Notes: generated by a model from the letters alone, not told the origin. DNA of 9,605 nucleotides from an uncultured Chloroflexaceae bacterium (GCA_937141995.1 CAKZQX010000571.1:1-9605), one strand, 5' to 3'; shown: positions 1-6,396, counted from the first letter of the stretch. Numbers and translations: made by a program.

Positions 1-563
1 CGAATGTCACGCCATTTGGTGCGTTTGTCCAGATTGAAGAGGCGGTCGAGGGGTTGATCCACGCCAGTGAGCTGGATGTTGATCCGCAGACGCAGCCGCG
101 TGATGTGCTCTCCCCCGGCCAGGTTGTCACTGCCAAGGTAATCAGTCTGGATCGGCAGCGCCAGCGGATGGGTCTCTCGTTGCGCCGCGTCACCGAAGAG
201 GAGCGCGACGGCGATGAGGGTGAGGATGGCGAGACGCCGGTAGCCGAAGCCGAGACATCGTCCGCGACCGAAACACCTGTGACAGAGACGCCGGCCACTG
301 CCGCGGAGGAGCCGGAGAAAGCGGCGGTTCAGGCAACCGAGGTGACGCCGGATGTGACGCCGGAGGTTGAGGAGCCGGTCGCTCAGGATGCGGCGGATGA
401 GACCGAGCAGTCGGAACCCGGCACACCCGAATCCGCACCGGCACAGACGGTGGCCACGGAAGAAACCGTTGACACCGAAGCTACGGAAACTGAAGCCGAC
501 AGCGAAGAACCCGTTTCCGCTGAAGAAGAAGAAGAAGTTGCCCGCGAGAGTCCTCCGGCGTAG
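1..563 (+). CDS. S1-domain RNA-binding protein, C-terminal part (30S ribosomal protein S1-like)
   Basis: The gene enters from the left edge; the first complete codon is at position 3 and 186 residues are visible before the TAG. Visible residues 1-63 form most of an S1 (OB-fold) RNA-binding domain: a VTPFGAFVQI strand, the GLIHASEL segment, a G-QVVTAKVI strand and a final QRMGLSLRRV strand. These are hallmark S1 positions. Residues 64-186 are a low-complexity acidic tail rich in Glu, Thr, Ala and Pro with almost no hydrophobic core, presumably disordered. Bacterial S1 proteins bind mRNA on the 30S subunit, and such tails occur on some. The upstream part is missing, so the number of S1 domains is unknown; another multi-S1 protein is possible. 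A strong intrinsic terminator follows, so this is the last gene of its transcript. Confidence 0.85.
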   Translation, partial: NVTPFGAFVQIEEAVEGLIHASELDVDPQTQPRDVLSPGQVVTAKVISLDRQRQRMGLSLRRVTEEERDGDEGEDGETPVAEAETSSATETPVTETPATAAEEPEKAAVQATEVTPDVTPEVEEPVAQDAADETEQSEPGTPESAPAQTVATEETVDTEATETEADSEEPVSAEEEEEVARESPPA

Positions 564-580
564 ATACGTGCTGTGCCGGT

Positions 581-625
581 AATACCCCCACTCCTGTCTT
601 GGGAGCCGGGGGTATTTGTTTTTTC
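581..625 (+). terminator. Intrinsic terminator of the S1-domain gene
   Basis: A perfect 9-bp stem, AATACCCCC (581-589) with GGGGGTATT (608-616), can be extended by an inner CTCC/GGAG pairing (591-594 with 602-605). It is followed at once by a T-rich tract, TTGTTTTTTC. It lies 18 bp after the stop codon. Confidence 0.88.
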
Positions 626-795
626 GTCGCTCTTTCTGTCGGTACTGAATGACATACCGTATGTGGTTTCTGACCTGTACGGAAATGTGGCTGCTTCGTG
701 GCCCGGTACCAGGCCGGGGTAGGCTGTACCGCGTAATCCACGTAAATACCACGATAGGCAATATGCGCTTTCATGCGCGGGATTGTGGAGCCCAT

Positions 796-944
796 GTCAA
801 TGACAGGACGTACGTGGTCATTGAACCGGCGCGGAATTTCGCCGCCGGCAGGGCAAAAGCTAAAGAAGTACCATGCGGCCGCAGGCGAATCGGGCCGGCA
901 TCGGGTGAAACGCCCGGTTTGCATGCCCACTGCGTAACTCGTGT
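796..944 (+). repeat. Degenerate copy of the intergenic repeat family (hairpin core missing)
   Basis: Three blocks match the repeat cluster downstream of ugd, in the same order and orientation. 796-824 (GTCAATGACAGGACGTACGT and onward) matches 2991-3019 at about 25 of 29 positions. 871-901 (CCATGC-GCCGC-GGCGAAT-GGGCCG-GCATC) matches 3121-3152. 921-944 (GCATGC-CAC-GCGTAAC-CGTGT) matches 3172-3195. CCGGCAGGGC at 846-855 is also shared. The long central hairpin seen in the other copies is absent. This copy has its own 8-bp inverted repeat, TCAATGAC (797-804) with GTCATTGA (817-824). Confidence 0.75.
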
Positions 945-1347
945 AAATGAGATATTTTTTATTTCCCCCGATGTGCGACGACGCGCTCCTATCGCTCTTG
1001 ACGCAACGCGGACAACCTGCGCGTGCAGAAACTTGCCGCCCCCATTCATATATTCTTCACCTCCCCCGGGTACACTGAACCTGGTTGATAGTAGCGTTAG
1101 CTGCGTATTCTCCAGCGTAGGGGTACGCGGGTGCTACTGTCAAACGTGAAGAAGGCGCACTATGTGGATTACGACCGAATAGTTTTGCCTGGACTGCGTT
1201 GTCATGATTGACTGGAATGTTGTATTGGCATCGCAGTACTTGACTCTCCGAAGGTCGGCATTGGTGTCCAGATGAAACAAAGTTTATTCATTCCATACAT
1301 GGCATGCAATTTGCATAGTCAGCACATTGATTTTTGTACTCTTATTT

Positions 1348-1354
1348 AAGGAGG
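1348..1354 (+). promoter_or_regulatory. Shine-Dalgarno fixing the TTG start of ugd
   Basis: AAGGAGG sits 6 bp before TTG at 1361. The upstream in-frame TTG at 1334 precedes this site and has no ribosome-binding site of its own, so 1361 is the start. Confidence 0.85.
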
Positions 1355-1360
1355 CTAGAC

Positions 1361-2719
1361 TTGAAGAACATTTGCGTCATTGGAACGGGGTATGTGGGGT
1401 TGGTGACCGGCGTCTGTTTTGCCGATCTGGGCAACAACGTGGTCTGTATCGACATTGACCCCCATAAGATCGAGATGATGCGCGCCGGGAAATCGCCAAT
1501 CTACGAACCCGGACTGGAGGAGTTGCTCGAGCGCAACCTGCGTTCCGGTCGTCTCTCATTTACCGATACCTATGCGGTTGGGATGGACAATGCCGACTTT
1601 GTCTTTATTACCGTTGGGACGCCGATGAGTGACAATGGCGCAGCCGACCTACGCTACATCGAATCTGCGGCCCGCAGTATTGGCGCGGCGCTCAAGGGAC
1701 CTGTCACTATTATTGATAAAAGTACGGTTCCTGTCGGCACGGGTGATATGGTCAGCGAGATCATTACCGAGCATGCCAAACCGGGAATCCCCTTCTCGAT
1801 TGTGTCCAACCCGGAGTTCCTGCGTGAGGGTAGCGCGGTCAGGGATTTCTTCAACCCCGACCGGATTGTGCTGGGCTCACTGGACCGCAGTGCCGCACAG
1901 CAGGTGGCCGAACTACACGCTCCCCTCGGCGCTGAGATAATTATCACCGACCTGCGCACTGCTGAGATGATTAAGTATGCCTCGAACGCCTTCCTTGCCA
2001 CGCGTATCTCTTTTATCAACGAGATTGCGCATATCTGTGAGCAGTTGGGCGCAGATGCGAAAGAAGTGGCGCGTGGTATGGGTGTTGACAAGCGCATTGG
2101 TCCCTATTTTCTTGACGCGGGGATTGGCTATGGCGGCTCTTGCTTCCCTAAAGATGTGCTGGCGCTGCATCATATGGCGGCCAGTTCCGGTTGCCACCCG
2201 CAGTTGCTCCAGGCCGTGATGGACATCAACAAGGACGCACGCCGGCGCTTTGTCGAGAAGGTGCAGACGCTGCTCGACGGTCTGAATGAGAAGTGCATCG
2301 GGGTGCTGGGCCTCTCCTTCAAGCCAAACACTGACGATATGCGCGAAGCGCCCTCGGTTGACATAATTGAAGTATTACAGAAGAGCGGCGCGCATGTCAA
2401 GGCGTATGACCCGGTGGCAATGGAGCGGGCCGGCGAAGTGTTGCCGAGTGTGACCTTTTGTGCAACCGCGTATGATGCGGCCAAGGATGCGGATGCGCTG
2501 CTGATTGTTACTGAGTGGAACGAGTTTAAGCAACTCAACTGGGAGAAGTTGCGGAACTTTATGCGCCGGCCGATAGTTGTTGATGGGCGTAATCTCTACG
2601 ATCCGCGTGAGATGGCCGACCGGGGCTTTGTCTATTGGGGCGTTGGCCGGGGGATGCCGCCCACATTGCTGGTGCAACCTGCCGTGAGGAAAGACGAGCA
2701 TCTGGTAACCGGGGATTAG
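1361..2719 (+). CDS. ugd: UDP-glucose 6-dehydrogenase
   Basis: Oxidises UDP-glucose to UDP-glucuronate with two NAD+ in the cytoplasm, supplying acidic sugars for capsule, exopolysaccharide or cell-surface glycans. From the TTG start the protein has 452 residues, the usual family length. The N-terminal Rossmann fold carries GTGYVG (residues 8-13) and an Asp-rich beta2 end (CIDID). The active site shows NPEFLREG with Glu152, EMIKYASNAFLA with Lys205 and Asn209, and GGSCFPKD with the catalytic Cys261. FKPNTDD with Lys321 and Asp325 marks the C-terminal UDP-binding domain. All expected catalytic residues are present, so it should be active. The gene stands alone: no other sugar-nucleotide gene is adjacent, and non-coding stretches of 700-800 bp lie on each side, both holding copies of the same repeat. 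Other UDP-sugar dehydrogenases (for example UDP-ManNAc dehydrogenase) share the fold, but the overall match is to the glucose enzyme. Confidence 0.95.
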   Translation: MKNICVIGTGYVGLVTGVCFADLGNNVVCIDIDPHKIEMMRAGKSPIYEPGLEELLERNLRSGRLSFTDTYAVGMDNADFVFITVGTPMSDNGAADLRYIESAARSIGAALKGPVTIIDKSTVPVGTGDMVSEIITEHAKPGIPFSIVSNPEFLREGSAVRDFFNPDRIVLGSLDRSAAQQVAELHAPLGAEIIITDLRTAEMIKYASNAFLATRISFINEIAHICEQLGADAKEVARGMGVDKRIGPYFLDAGIGYGGSCFPKDVLALHHMAASSGCHPQLLQAVMDINKDARRRFVEKVQTLLDGLNEKCIGVLGLSFKPNTDDMREAPSVDIIEVLQKSGAHVKAYDPVAMERAGEVLPSVTFCATAYDAAKDADALLIVTEWNEFKQLNWEKLRNFMRRPIVVDGRNLYDPREMADRGFVYWGVGRGMPPTLLVQPAVRKDEHLVTGD

Positions 2720-2741
2720 TAGGCTGCGGCCGGATACGGAG

Positions 2742-2762
2742 GGCGGTAGTCATGCTGCCGCC
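2742..2762 (+). terminator. Hairpin after ugd, possible terminator without a T-tract
   Basis: GGCGGTAG (2742-2749) pairs with CTGCCGCC (2755-2762) across a 5-nt loop, with one G-T pair, 22 bp after the ugd stop. No T-run follows, so it may be a processing or stabilising hairpin rather than a terminator. Confidence 0.35.
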
Positions 2763-2830
2763 TGCCGCTCACTGATAGGACTTACGCGGTCGGTTTTAAC
2801 CCCGGCATGTGTCTGGATAAACGGCCCGAC

Positions 2831-2937
2831 TCGCCTCCGGCAGGGCGGAAGAACCCATGCTTGTTCGCAAAACATTTGCATACAGTGCAAATGTTTTGCG
2901 AACAAGCGAACAAGCGTCCCATGCTGCCGCCGGCGAA
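2831..2937 (+). repeat. Repeat core, copy A, with perfect 22-bp hairpin
   Basis: Opens with CGCCTCCGGCAGGGCGGAAG and closes with CCATGCTGCCGCCGGCGAA, as copy B does. Between them is a perfect inverted repeat: arms 2859-2880 and 2886-2907 (22 bp, containing TTGTTCGCAAAACATTTGCA) around a 5-nt spacer TACAG. The right arm runs into a tandem GCGAACAA duplicated at 2898-2905 and 2906-2913. Confidence 0.88.
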
Positions 2938-2978
2938 GACGACGTTCACAGGAGTTGGTGTCTCATTTGAACGCGCAC

Positions 2979-3011
2979 CGCGTACGTCCTGTCACTGACA
3001 GGACGTACGCG
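2979..3011. repeat. Perfect 15-bp inverted repeat with 3-nt loop
   Basis: CGCGTACGTCCTGTC (2979-2993), loop ACT, GACAGGACGTACGCG (2997-3011). The right half is the block shared with 801-815 and with the ends of the other units; the left half is its exact reverse complement. It lies midway between core copies A and B. Confidence 0.9.
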
Positions 3012-3033
3012 CTCACTGATGTGGCAGCGCATG

Positions 3034-3139
3034 TCGCCTCCGGCAGGGCGGAAGACTCCATGCTTATTTCACAAACATTTGCACAGGATGCAGATGTTTG
3101 TGAACAAGCGAACAAGCGTCCCATGCTGCCGCCGGCGAA
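3034..3139 (+). repeat. Repeat core, copy B, with covarying 16-bp hairpin
   Basis: The outer blocks match copy A almost base for base. The hairpin arms 3068-3083 and 3089-3104 pair over 16 positions with one G-T pair around spacer CAGGA. Relative to copy A, the left arm has G to A and one A fewer, and the right arm has the matching C to T and one T fewer, so pairing is preserved although the sequence changed. Confidence 0.88.
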
Positions 3140-3312
3140 TTGGGCCGTGCATCCCGGCACATGCCTGATGTGCATGCGCACCGCGTAACGCGTGTCGCTG
3201 ACAGGAGTTCCGCGGTCGGTTCCAAACCGGGCGGTTGGGTCGGACACTAGGCCGGCATGAGTCGCATCGCGTAACGCGTGTCCCTGAAACGATGAGACCA
3301 GGCGAAGCCGTG

Positions 3313-3387
3313 TGCAGCGCCGAAGGACGGCAGACGAGGGACCGGGCAAGTGCCTGCGGTGTTCGATGTTCGTCTTTCGGCGCTGCA
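3313..3387. repeat. 17-bp inverted repeat just upstream of the tRNA promoter
   Basis: TGCAGCGCCGAAGGACG (3313-3329) and CGTCTTTCGGCGCTGCA (3371-3387) pair at 16 of 17 positions around a 41-nt interior. It ends 5 bp before the -35 box of the tRNA-Val promoter. It shares no block with the 2767-3295 repeats. Confidence 0.75.
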
Positions 3388-3392
3388 GGTAT

Positions 3393-3421
3393 TTGCAAAT
3401 GCCGCAAGCCTGTGCTATACT
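3393..3421 (+). promoter_or_regulatory. Sigma-70-type promoter of tRNA-Val
   Basis: -35 TTGCAA (3393-3398), 17-bp spacer, -10 TATACT (3416-3421) preceded by an extended TGC. The predicted start near 3428 leaves a short 5' leader before the tRNA at 3446. The -35 box lies inside the palindrome ATTTGCAAAT (3391-3400). Confidence 0.8.
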
Positions 3422-3445
3422 TCGCGCGTGCTATGAACATCTATC

Positions 3446-3522
3446 GGGCGATTAGCTCAGTCGGCTAGAGCGCATCCTTCACACGGATGAGGTCACTGGT
3501 TCGAGTCCAGTATCGCCCACCA
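3446..3522 (+). tRNA. tRNA-Val (anticodon CAC)
   Basis: Full 77-nt cloverleaf. Acceptor stem GGGCGAT/ATCGCCC, D-arm GCTC/GAGC, anticodon arm CATCC-TTCACAC-GGATG giving anticodon CAC (reads GUG), 5-nt variable loop, T-arm ACTGG-TTCGAGT-CCAGT, discriminator A and an encoded CCA end. All stems are fully paired. No neighbouring tRNA, and no clear stem before the T6 run at 3586-3591. Confidence 0.96.
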
Positions 3523-3770
3523 CCCCACGAGTGTAATCCGGCCTCGGTATCCAGCGTACGATCCATATGATCACCCTGCTGCTTGTTTTTTGAATCTCGT
3601 TGCCTATCTTGCGCTATGCGCGTGATATGACTTGTTGGTACATCTGTGGACGGTTCCCACGGTTGGGCATGCTTCCGGTACTTCCGGGGCATACCTGCAT
3701 GCCCTACCTGTCATAAAATCTTTAGCTTTCTATCGGAGACCGTCATTTTGAAAAATCATAGTGGCGTTTT
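3523..3770. other. Gap between tRNA-Val and the Uma2-family gene
   Basis: No gene seen. GGGCATGC (3665-3672) and GGGCAT (3687-3692) could each pair with the same GCATGCCC/ATGCCC segment (3697-3704), giving two mutually exclusive hairpins. A TAAAAT hexamer (3714-3719) could be a -10 box, but I see no matching -35. Confidence 0.4.
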
Positions 3771-3785
3771 AAGGGGGGAAATACG

Positions 3786-4310
3786 ATGACACTGCTAGAA
3801 CCGATCTCTGACCATGTACCGGTGTCACATGATGCAGTCTGGAATGATGCTGTGTGGCAGCAGATTGTTGACCGGATAGCCCGGGCGCTTGATGCACAGC
3901 TTGCGGCAAAGGATGCAATTCAGGTTGTTCGGTCGCCGGTTGTGCTGTGTATGCCCGGCTATGACCCGGTGCAGCCCGCGCTTTTGCTTTTGCGCGCCGG
4001 AAGTCATAGCAATCAGCGCCAGGTCTGTGATATTCCCGCGTTGCTGGTTGAAGTCTGCCCCGTGGTAGCCCCGGCCCCCGACAGCGAGACGGAGCCGGCA
4101 GTGTATGCGCAGGCAGGGGTGCCGGAGTACTGGATTGTACGCCCGGTGGAGCGCGATCTGCTGATCTATAGCCGACCTGACCCGGTACTGGAGATCTACA
4201 CCCAGTTAACGGTTATTGCGCCCGATGGTGAAGTGCGCTCGCCAACGCTCCCTTTCCGAGCGACGATGGCATCGTTTTTTGCTGCCGATGAGATGCCGGA
4301 TGCTGAGTAA
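3786..4310 (+). CDS. Uma2-family (DUF820) PD-(D/E)XK protein, probably missing a catalytic lysine
   Basis: 174 residues, the usual length for Uma2 proteins, a PD-(D/E)XK-fold family greatly expanded in Chloroflexota and Cyanobacteria and of unsettled function. The ATG is preceded by AAGGGGGG with a 7-bp spacer. The hallmark stretch is GVPEYWIV (residues 111-118), preceded by LLVEV with Glu89. In the usual pattern, D-x3-K-x3-Y precedes GVPEYWIVD; here Asp99 and Tyr107 are present, but the Lys position is Glu103, and the Asp after WIV is Arg119. The upstream PD motif is also poorly kept (YDPVQPALLLL around Asp60). The fold is therefore recognisable while the nuclease centre looks degraded. No partner gene adjoins it; the next gene is convergent. 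Family assignment is firm, activity doubtful. Confidence 0.85.
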   Translation: MTLLEPISDHVPVSHDAVWNDAVWQQIVDRIARALDAQLAAKDAIQVVRSPVVLCMPGYDPVQPALLLLRAGSHSNQRQVCDIPALLVEVCPVVAPAPDSETEPAVYAQAGVPEYWIVRPVERDLLIYSRPDPVLEIYTQLTVIAPDGEVRSPTLPFRATMASFFAADEMPDAE

Positions 4311-4366
4311 CGTGGGCTGCATGCCATTGTTTTGCGGCGTTGCCCAGTCAGTCGGTACTGCGGATA

Positions 4367-5617
4367 TCATGCCGGACGCACGACGGTATCGGCGATACGT
4401 GCTGCCTGGATTGCCCCCTCGACGTGGGAAGTGCGCACCAGATCCGCGCCGTACTGAATAGCCAGGGTTGTGGTGGTGGCCGTCCGCGCCTGATCATGGT
4501 TGCTACGCAGTGTCGGCGATTCCTCCATAAATGACTCGTATGCAATGTTGACCATGATCGGGAGACCGAGACCGCGCAGTTCGTTCAACTGCCGTAGCAG
4601 CGCCCGGTTCCGGGGTAGCCGGTTCACAGGGCCGATACCGGGATCTACCAGCAACTGTGCCCGATCAATGTTGTGTGCCTGGGCATAGGCGATACTGCTC
4701 TGTAACTCACCGATTATCGAATCAAAGATGGCGTTGTCAGTGCCGGCGGCGTCCAGATGTTCACCGGCTGCCGCTCCGCCATAGATGAGTGCCAGCGGTA
4801 CCCCATGTGTAGCAACCAGATCTGCCAATGGTGTATTCCATGCCCCGTCTGGTGTGCGCAACCCACGCGGAGCATGCACCATATCTGCGCCGGCCGCCAG
4901 GGCTGCCGCGACCGTTGCTGTCCGCGAACTGTTGATCGCAATTGGGAGCGACAGATGCCGGATCAGCGTTTCGATGATGGGGACAATGCTAGACTGTTCC
5001 TGTGCCGGAGGTAGGGCCGGATCTCCGGGATGAACCGGTTCGCAACAAATCTCGATCAGATCCGCTCCCGCATGTGCTGCGTGGCGGGCCTGGGCCAGTG
5101 CCGTTGCTACGAGATCATGGATTGCCGTTCCGCCATTTTCATTGAACGGGTATGGCGTCAAATCCAGCGTTGTCACCACATACGTGCGAACCCCCCAGAT
5201 AAAGGTGTGCCCGCGCAATGTCAGGGAGTCGCGTCCGCTCAGGTCATAGCTGCTGAGTGTTGCATGCAACTCGACGGCCAGCCGTTGTAGGGCCGGGCGC
5301 GATGCACGGTGGCAGCAAGTGATTAATTCCTGCATCTGCCAGAACGAGGCAAAGATGAATACATCCGTTTTTGCGTTGGGTGTATTCTGGGACGTGACCG
5401 GGCTCATCAGGATATGTGCATCCAGCGGCAGGAGTATCTGCTTCAAAAGCAGTGCGCTCTCTATTTCCAACTCCCTGATTCGTACAACGTGGGTATTCTC
5501 TTTGAAGCGCACCCGCTCAAATGCGCCTGCCGGGCTTGTGGTATGCGTTAGTTCGGCGATGATATCGTGTGGGCGTGCCACTGTGATAAAACATGGATTA
5601 TGCATCTGATTGTCCAT
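4367..5617 (-). CDS. Dihydropteroate synthase-like protein with degenerate active site
   Basis: About 416 residues from ATG 5617. Residues 1-130 match the N-terminal extension of long-form bacterial DHPS (LLLKQILLPLDAHIL, then FASFWQMQELI); the rest is the pterin-binding TIM barrel. FolP proper joins pABA to dihydropterin pyrophosphate for folate synthesis. Barrel landmarks are recognisable but altered: NVTPDSFSDGG becomes DLTPYPFNENGG (152-163), ESTRPG becomes EPVHPG, SIDT becomes AINS, IND becomes VHA, DPG-GFGK becomes DPGIGPVN (325-332), SRKSF becomes AYESF, and RVH becomes RTSH. The Asp, Asn and Lys that hold the pterin are thus lost, while the DPGIG Asp and the final Arg remain. It is likely a paralogue with another role, or a non-catalytic protein. 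ATG 5719 is also open, but the extra 34 residues do not look like the family; ATG 5605, with GGA upstream, is an alternative. Confidence 0.8.
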   Translation of the reverse strand: MDNQMHNPCFITVARPHDIIAELTHTTSPAGAFERVRFKENTHVVRIRELEIESALLLKQILLPLDAHILMSPVTSQNTPNAKTDVFIFASFWQMQELITCCHRASRPALQRLAVELHATLSSYDLSGRDSLTLRGHTFIWGVRTYVVTTLDLTPYPFNENGGTAIHDLVATALAQARHAAHAGADLIEICCEPVHPGDPALPPAQEQSSIVPIIETLIRHLSLPIAINSSRTATVAAALAAGADMVHAPRGLRTPDGAWNTPLADLVATHGVPLALIYGGAAAGEHLDAAGTDNAIFDSIIGELQSSIAYAQAHNIDRAQLLVDPGIGPVNRLPRNRALLRQLNELRGLGLPIMVNIAYESFMEESPTLRSNHDQARTATTTTLAIQYGADLVRTSHVEGAIQAARIADTVVRPA

Positions 5618-5808
5618 TATCTGTTGTTCATATTTCGTCGGGGAAGCGTGAAGGTGAGATGCAACGAAGTAGAAGCGCCTGTCCTCGGTTATTTGCGACT
5701 GTCGTTCATCGCCATCCATCGTCCAAAGGTTACATACGGTAGATGCAGGGAAGGAAGCAGCGGTTGTGTCTCTGACGGGGCATTTGTTGGGTTCCGCTGA
5801 TAAATCGG

Positions 5809-6087
5809 TTATCTGTTGGTGGTTGTCTGCTGCCGGCGTAGTTCACGGCGTTCATTCCGGTATGTGCGCCAGCCAATCCAGGCTAACAGTGGTAGAAGGA
5901 ACCACCATGTATTGCGCATCTCATTCAGATCGCGCCGGAAGAGGCGGATCTGTGGCGTGTACGGCAGGCGTTCGATCTGCATGCGGACCAGTCCAAACAG
6001 CCGCGAATGCATATCAGTCGGTGGTTCGGGTTCGGGTTCGGGTTCGGATGGCTGTGAGCGTCCACGGAGTTTGTCTAGTAGAGACAT
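5809..6087 (-). CDS. Small single-pass membrane protein, unknown function
   Basis: 92 residues. ATG 6087 is chosen because AAGAGGAG (6094-6101) lies 6 bp upstream; an in-frame ATG at 6123 has no such site. Order: a basic N-terminus (MSLLDKLRGR), a Pro/Glu repeat SEPEPEPEPP (14-23) encoded by four tandem 6-mers, an amphipathic stretch, then one hydrophobic segment WWFLLPLLAWIGW (61-73), and a very basic tail (RTYRNERRELRRQQ). The charge pattern suggests that the basic C-terminus stays in the cytoplasm. I do not recognise a family. It lies upstream of the DHPS-like gene on the same strand with a gap of about 190 bp, so co-transcription is possible but not shown. Confidence 0.7.
   Translation of the reverse strand: MSLLDKLRGRSQPSEPEPEPEPPTDMHSRLFGLVRMQIERLPYTPQIRLFRRDLNEMRNTWWFLLPLLAWIGWRTYRNERRELRRQQTTTNR
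6023..6046 (-). repeat. Tandem hexamer inside the small membrane-protein gene
   Basis: Four exact copies of GGTTCG on the plus strand, read on the minus strand as Glu-Pro repeats. A length-variable repeat of this kind can expand or contract in frame. Confidence 0.9.
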
Positions 6088-6286
6088 GCTCTGCTCCTCT
6101 TCAATCCATGCGATGTCTGTCACTGCTCCCAGGCATGCGCCCGGGAGAGCGGAAAACAGCAGTACTGCGGCATGCCTGAGTTACGACTCCGACCGCCATG
6201 ATATAGTGCCAGGCGCATATATAACCATCTTACAGTAGTTGTGACCTGGTTCTTCGGGATTCGCTCCAATCGCCTGATGCAGTTTG

Positions 6287-6315
6287 AAAAATAGCCCGGA
6301 TATACAATGATCGGG
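6287..6315 (-). terminator. Terminator-like hairpin, minus strand
   Basis: On the minus strand CCCGAT (6315-6310) pairs with ATCCGGG (6301-6295), with one bulged C and an 8-nt loop, followed by CTA and five T (6291-6287). The stem is short, so termination would be modest. Confidence 0.4.
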
Positions 6316-6396
6316 AGTCCCGGTTGAGCCGGTGCATACCTGCCGGGGGAGCAGCATACGATCGGGAACGCCTGATCCGGCTGAAGCCGGGACTCC
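6314..6396. repeat. Long imperfect inverted repeat
   Basis: Left arm 6314-6332 (GGAGTCCCGGTTGAGCCGG) and right arm 6377-6396 (CCGGCTGAAGCCGGGACTCC): the outer 10 bp pair perfectly and most of the rest follows. GATCGGGA occurs as a direct repeat at 6309-6316 and 6360-6367. Confidence 0.75.

Larger units (their letters stand above)
564..1347. other. Non-coding region between the S1 gene and ugd
   Basis: About 780 bp without a credible protein gene. It begins with the terminator above and contains a degenerate copy of the intergenic repeat family at 796-944. The remainder (945-1347) shows only short palindromes. One is the 13-bp odd palindrome ATGCAATTTGCAT at 1304-1316, 32 bp before the ugd Shine-Dalgarno, which could be an operator. 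I could not find a -35/-10 pair I trust for ugd. Confidence 0.6.
2767..3295. repeat. Cluster of related palindromic intergenic repeats between ugd and tRNA-Val
   Basis: About 530 bp built from recurring blocks. Block 1, ACTGATAGGACTTACGCGGT and onward at 2771-2795, recurs at 3197-3221 (21 of 25). Block 2, the hairpin core, is at 2831-2937 and 3034-3139. Block 3, GCATG...GCGTAACGCGTGTC-CTGA, is at 3172-3201 and 3255-3287. The 15-bp palindrome at 2979-3011 lies between the two cores. The same blocks recur in degenerate form upstream of ugd. No coding sequence is credible here. The look is that of a dispersed REP-like or MITE-like family. Copy number elsewhere in the genome cannot be judged from this window. 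Confidence 0.8.

Noticed and set aside
649..1149. 166-codon plus-strand reading frame
   Set aside because: It crosses the degenerate repeat copy, lacks a ribosome-binding site and reads as Arg/Cys-rich sequence without domain-like pattern.
1296..1347. TTGCAT (1311-1316) with TGTACT (1335-1340) as a ugd promoter
   Set aside because: The match to consensus is poor and the predicted start would fall at the Shine-Dalgarno, leaving almost no leader.
2831..3139. CRISPR array
   Set aside because: The repeats are about 100 bp, only two cores exist, and the intervening sequence is itself repeat material rather than a unique spacer.
2955..3468. Several overlapping frames on both strands in the repeat cluster (for example 2963-3349 and 3069-3440 minus, 3235-3468 plus)
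   Set aside because: They are composed of the palindromic repeats, contradict one another in strand and frame, and one runs into the tRNA gene.
3446..3522. tRNA-Val as an integration (att) site
   Set aside because: No direct repeat of the tRNA 3' end and no integrase in the window.
5618..5719. 34-residue N-terminal extension of the DHPS-like protein from ATG 5719
   Set aside because: The extra residues do not resemble the family, and no good Shine-Dalgarno precedes 5719; kept only as an alternative.
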